Assembly (NCBI GenBank): GCA_001797745.1
Contig: MGQF01000050.1
Span: forward strand, 1,521-7,105
Direction of reading: 5' to 3'
DNA length: 5,585 bases
Origin: Deltaproteobacteria bacterium RBG_13_52_11
Lineage (GTDB): Bacteria; Desulfobacterota; B13-G15; RBG-16-54-18
The notes under the pieces were generated by a model that ran no database searches, had not been told where the DNA came from, and saw only the letters and a program-made list of their open reading frames with translations. Below, in pieces: positions 4,282 to 5,585 of the stretch. The translations under genes and the position numbers were made by a program. How positions within the stretch are numbered: the stretch's first letter is position 1; each line of letters begins with the position of its first letter.

Positions 4282-5268
4282 ATGGAGGAATTCCTCGATC
4301 TGATCAAAGACGATATGCAGAAGGTGGAGGAGGAGTTTCAAAACAGGCTTGCTTCGCAGGTTCCCCGCCTCACCGAGGTGGCTCAAGATTTGATCAATCG
4401 TGGGGGTAAGCGTTTTCGTCCGGCCCTCCTTGTGCTCTCCGCTAGGCTCTGCGGCTACAAGGGCTCAGATCATATACCCCTGGCTGCAACCATCGAGTTC
4501 ATTCACACCGCCACCCTCCTCCATGACGACGTGATTGATAACGCTGAGGTCAGGAGGGGGAGCCCGTCGGCCAACAGGCAGGTAGGGAATAGGTATAGTG
4601 TCTTGACGGGCGATTTTCTCTTCTGCAAGTCCCTGTCCATAGGAATAGCCATAGGGAACTTCCGCATTCTACAGACCTTGATCGCAGCCACCACCGCCCT
4701 GGCGGAAGGGGAGGCCATGGAGATGGAGAAGTCGGGTGAGGTGGAGGGTATTACGAATCTTTCGATAACTGAAGAGGAAAATCTGGAATTGATCATCAAC
4801 AAGACGGCAGTACTGATCTCTGCCGCCATGCGCATCGGGGCCATCTTAGGGGAGGCACCGTTGTCAATGGAAGAGGCACTGGCCTATTATGGACTTAAGG
4901 TGGGGATCGCCTTCCAGATGGTGGACGATTCTCTTGACTATATCGGTGACAAGAGAAACCTGCGGAAGGAGATAGGAACCGATCTCAAGGAGGGGAAGAT
5001 CACCTTGCCCCTCATCTATACCCTCGGCCGATGCACCCCGAAAGAGAAAAAGGAGATCCAAGGGATCATTCTCGGCGATGAATTCCCCCCTGATGGCCTC
5101 CAAAGGGTCACTACCCTTATCGAGAAGTATGGCGGCTTTGACTATACCTTTACCAAGGCCCAACAGCACATAGACGAGGGGAAGGAGCGATTGCTGATAC
5201 TCCCCCCCTCTGTCGAGAAAGAGGCCCTCTTCGCAGGTGCCGACTATGTGGTGAGGAGGAGGGGCTAA
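4282..5268 (+). CDS. ispB: Long-chain polyprenyl diphosphate synthase (octaprenyl/IspB-like)
   Basis: This 328-residue all-helical trans-prenyltransferase is close to the length of E. coli IspB and alignable over its whole length. GGKRFRP (41-47) binds the allylic and IPP substrates. The first aspartate-rich motif is DDVID (82-86), preceded by EFIHTATLLH as in IspB. R91 and R92 follow in the RRG segment. The second aspartate-rich motif is DDSLD (215-219), followed by D-x-EGKITLPLIY (234-246). The residues four and five before the first motif are small (T78 and A77) rather than aromatic, which by family rule leaves room for long chains; the exact chain length cannot be read. The enzyme condenses IPP onto an allylic diphosphate to make the side chain of quinones or a similar lipid. 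The gene has its own strong promoter and is probably monocistronic. The symbol ispB is by resemblance. Confidence 0.93.
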   Translation: MEEFLDLIKDDMQKVEEEFQNRLASQVPRLTEVAQDLINRGGKRFRPALLVLSARLCGYKGSDHIPLAATIEFIHTATLLHDDVIDNAEVRRGSPSANRQVGNRYSVLTGDFLFCKSLSIGIAIGNFRILQTLIAATTALAEGEAMEMEKSGEVEGITNLSITEEENLELIINKTAVLISAAMRIGAILGEAPLSMEEALAYYGLKVGIAFQMVDDSLDYIGDKRNLRKEIGTDLKEGKITLPLIYTLGRCTPKEKKEIQGIILGDEFPPDGLQRVTTLIEKYGGFDYTFTKAQQHIDEGKERLLILPPSVEKEALFAGADYVVRRRG

Positions 5269-5402
5269 AAATAAAAAGGGGAGGCTGGTCCGCAACCACC
5301 CCCTGCTCTCTATAATTCTCGCCAGCGGGAGGGGTGAGGGGGGTAAAGCACTCAGCTATCAAGTATCAGCGTTCAGTTTGCAAAAAGACGGTAGATTCGG
5401 TT
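5269..5402. other. Convergent intergenic spacer after the prenyl synthase gene
   Basis: This spacer separates the prenyl synthase stop from the stop of the minus-strand HTH gene. An imperfect G-rich/C-rich hairpin (GGGG near 5279 with CCCC near 5298) has no T-run. A block CTCGCCAGCGGGAGGGG near 5318-5334, running into further G-runs, resembles a decayed intergenic palindromic repeat. A degenerate heptad repeat follows at 5352-5379. Confidence 0.5.
5352..5379 (+). repeat. Degenerate tandem heptanucleotide repeat, four units
   Basis: Four adjacent 7-mers read TCAGCTA, TCAAGTA, TCAGCGT and TCAGTTT. All begin TCA, and three begin TCAG. The register is exact over 28 nt. It resembles the short tandem heptamer repeats seen between genes in some bacterial genomes, but it is short and could be chance. 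Confidence 0.4.
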
Positions 5403-5585
5403 TTAATCCTTATGATACCCTTTCCCGCTTATCCCCGCGAGGTATTCGTCGGCCACCCGCTGTGGGTCAAGACCCAGCGCCTTGGCATAGACCCTCAGAA
5501 AACCCTTGAGGTATACCGGGGCAGGAAGGGCCTGTGTATCCTCCTCTTCGACGGCCTTCAGGTTGTGCTTGCCTATCTTTGTCTC
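5403..5585 (-). CDS. RodZ-type helix-turn-helix (HTH_25) protein, C-terminal end only
   Basis: On the minus strand the frame is open from the window edge to TAA at 5405-5403, giving the last 60 residues; the start lies beyond the window. The visible stretch contains the hallmark second half of the HTH_25 domain: TKIGKHNLKAVEEED (2-16), then ALPAPVYLKGFLRVYAKALGLD (19-40) and PQRVADEYL (41-49). This pattern is diagnostic of RodZ/YfgA-type N-terminal domains, where it binds MreB and organises the cell-shape machinery. Here the protein stops about 11 residues after the domain (AGISGKGYHKD), with no transmembrane helix or periplasmic part. It is therefore either a stand-alone HTH protein or one with the HTH at its C-terminus after another domain; it is not a standard RodZ. 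Domain identity is confident; function is open. Confidence 0.8.
   Translation of the reverse strand, partial: ETKIGKHNLKAVEEEDTQALPAPVYLKGFLRVYAKALGLDPQRVADEYLAGISGKGYHKD

Noticed and set aside
5277..5304. G-rich/C-rich hairpin after the prenyl synthase gene as an intrinsic terminator
   Set aside because: Pairing is interrupted by an asymmetric internal loop and there is no T-run after it.

Overview
This is a bacterial window of ordinary protein-coding density. GC content looks slightly above half (not counted). The gene families suggest a Gram-negative bacterium: an IspB-type long-chain polyprenyl diphosphate synthase, a monofunctional GT51 transglycosylase and a RodZ-type HTH protein. The mix resembles Desulfobacterota (the former Deltaproteobacteria), but that is a weak guess; there is no rRNA or other decisive marker.

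Layout. (1) Positions 1-2842, all on +, form a probable operon: the 3' end of a DUF218 (YdcF/SanA/ElyC-like) gene, a small SH3/KOW-like protein with a lysine-rich tail, a MutT-like Nudix hydrolase, the P-loop ATPase YchF and a membrane-anchored GT51 peptidoglycan glycosyltransferase. Spacings are 14 nt, a 4-nt ATGA overlap, a 22-nt overlap and 52 nt. (2) Positions 2935-3869, on -, hold a PAP2-family membrane phosphatase and, upstream of it, an unrecognised small protein of about 64 residues. The PAP2 gene converges on the GT51 gene across a 92-nt gap with no convincing terminator. (3) Positions 3870-4281 are the main non-coding stretch: a G-rich degenerate repeat with a G-quadruplex pattern, a 10-bp bulged hairpin, candidate divergent promoter elements and a near-consensus sigma-70 promoter. 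(4) Positions 4282-5268, on +, encode the long-chain polyprenyl diphosphate synthase. (5) Positions 5269-5402 are a spacer with a degenerate heptanucleotide repeat. (6) Positions 5403-5585, on -, are the C-terminal end of a protein finishing in a RodZ-type HTH_25 domain.

Several genes share a theme of isoprenoid lipids and the cell envelope: polyprenyl diphosphate synthesis, a PAP2 phosphatase that may act on lipid phosphates, a GT51 enzyme that uses lipid II, and a DUF218 protein of a family linked to envelope and lipid-carrier metabolism. Nudix and YchF are housekeeping genes. I see no CRISPR array, transposase, phage gene, tRNA or rRNA. The most interesting parts are the non-coding stretch before the prenyl synthase, the small unrecognised protein, the SH3/KOW-lysine-tail protein and the RodZ-type HTH at an unusual C-terminal position. 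None of them amounts to a clear new system.
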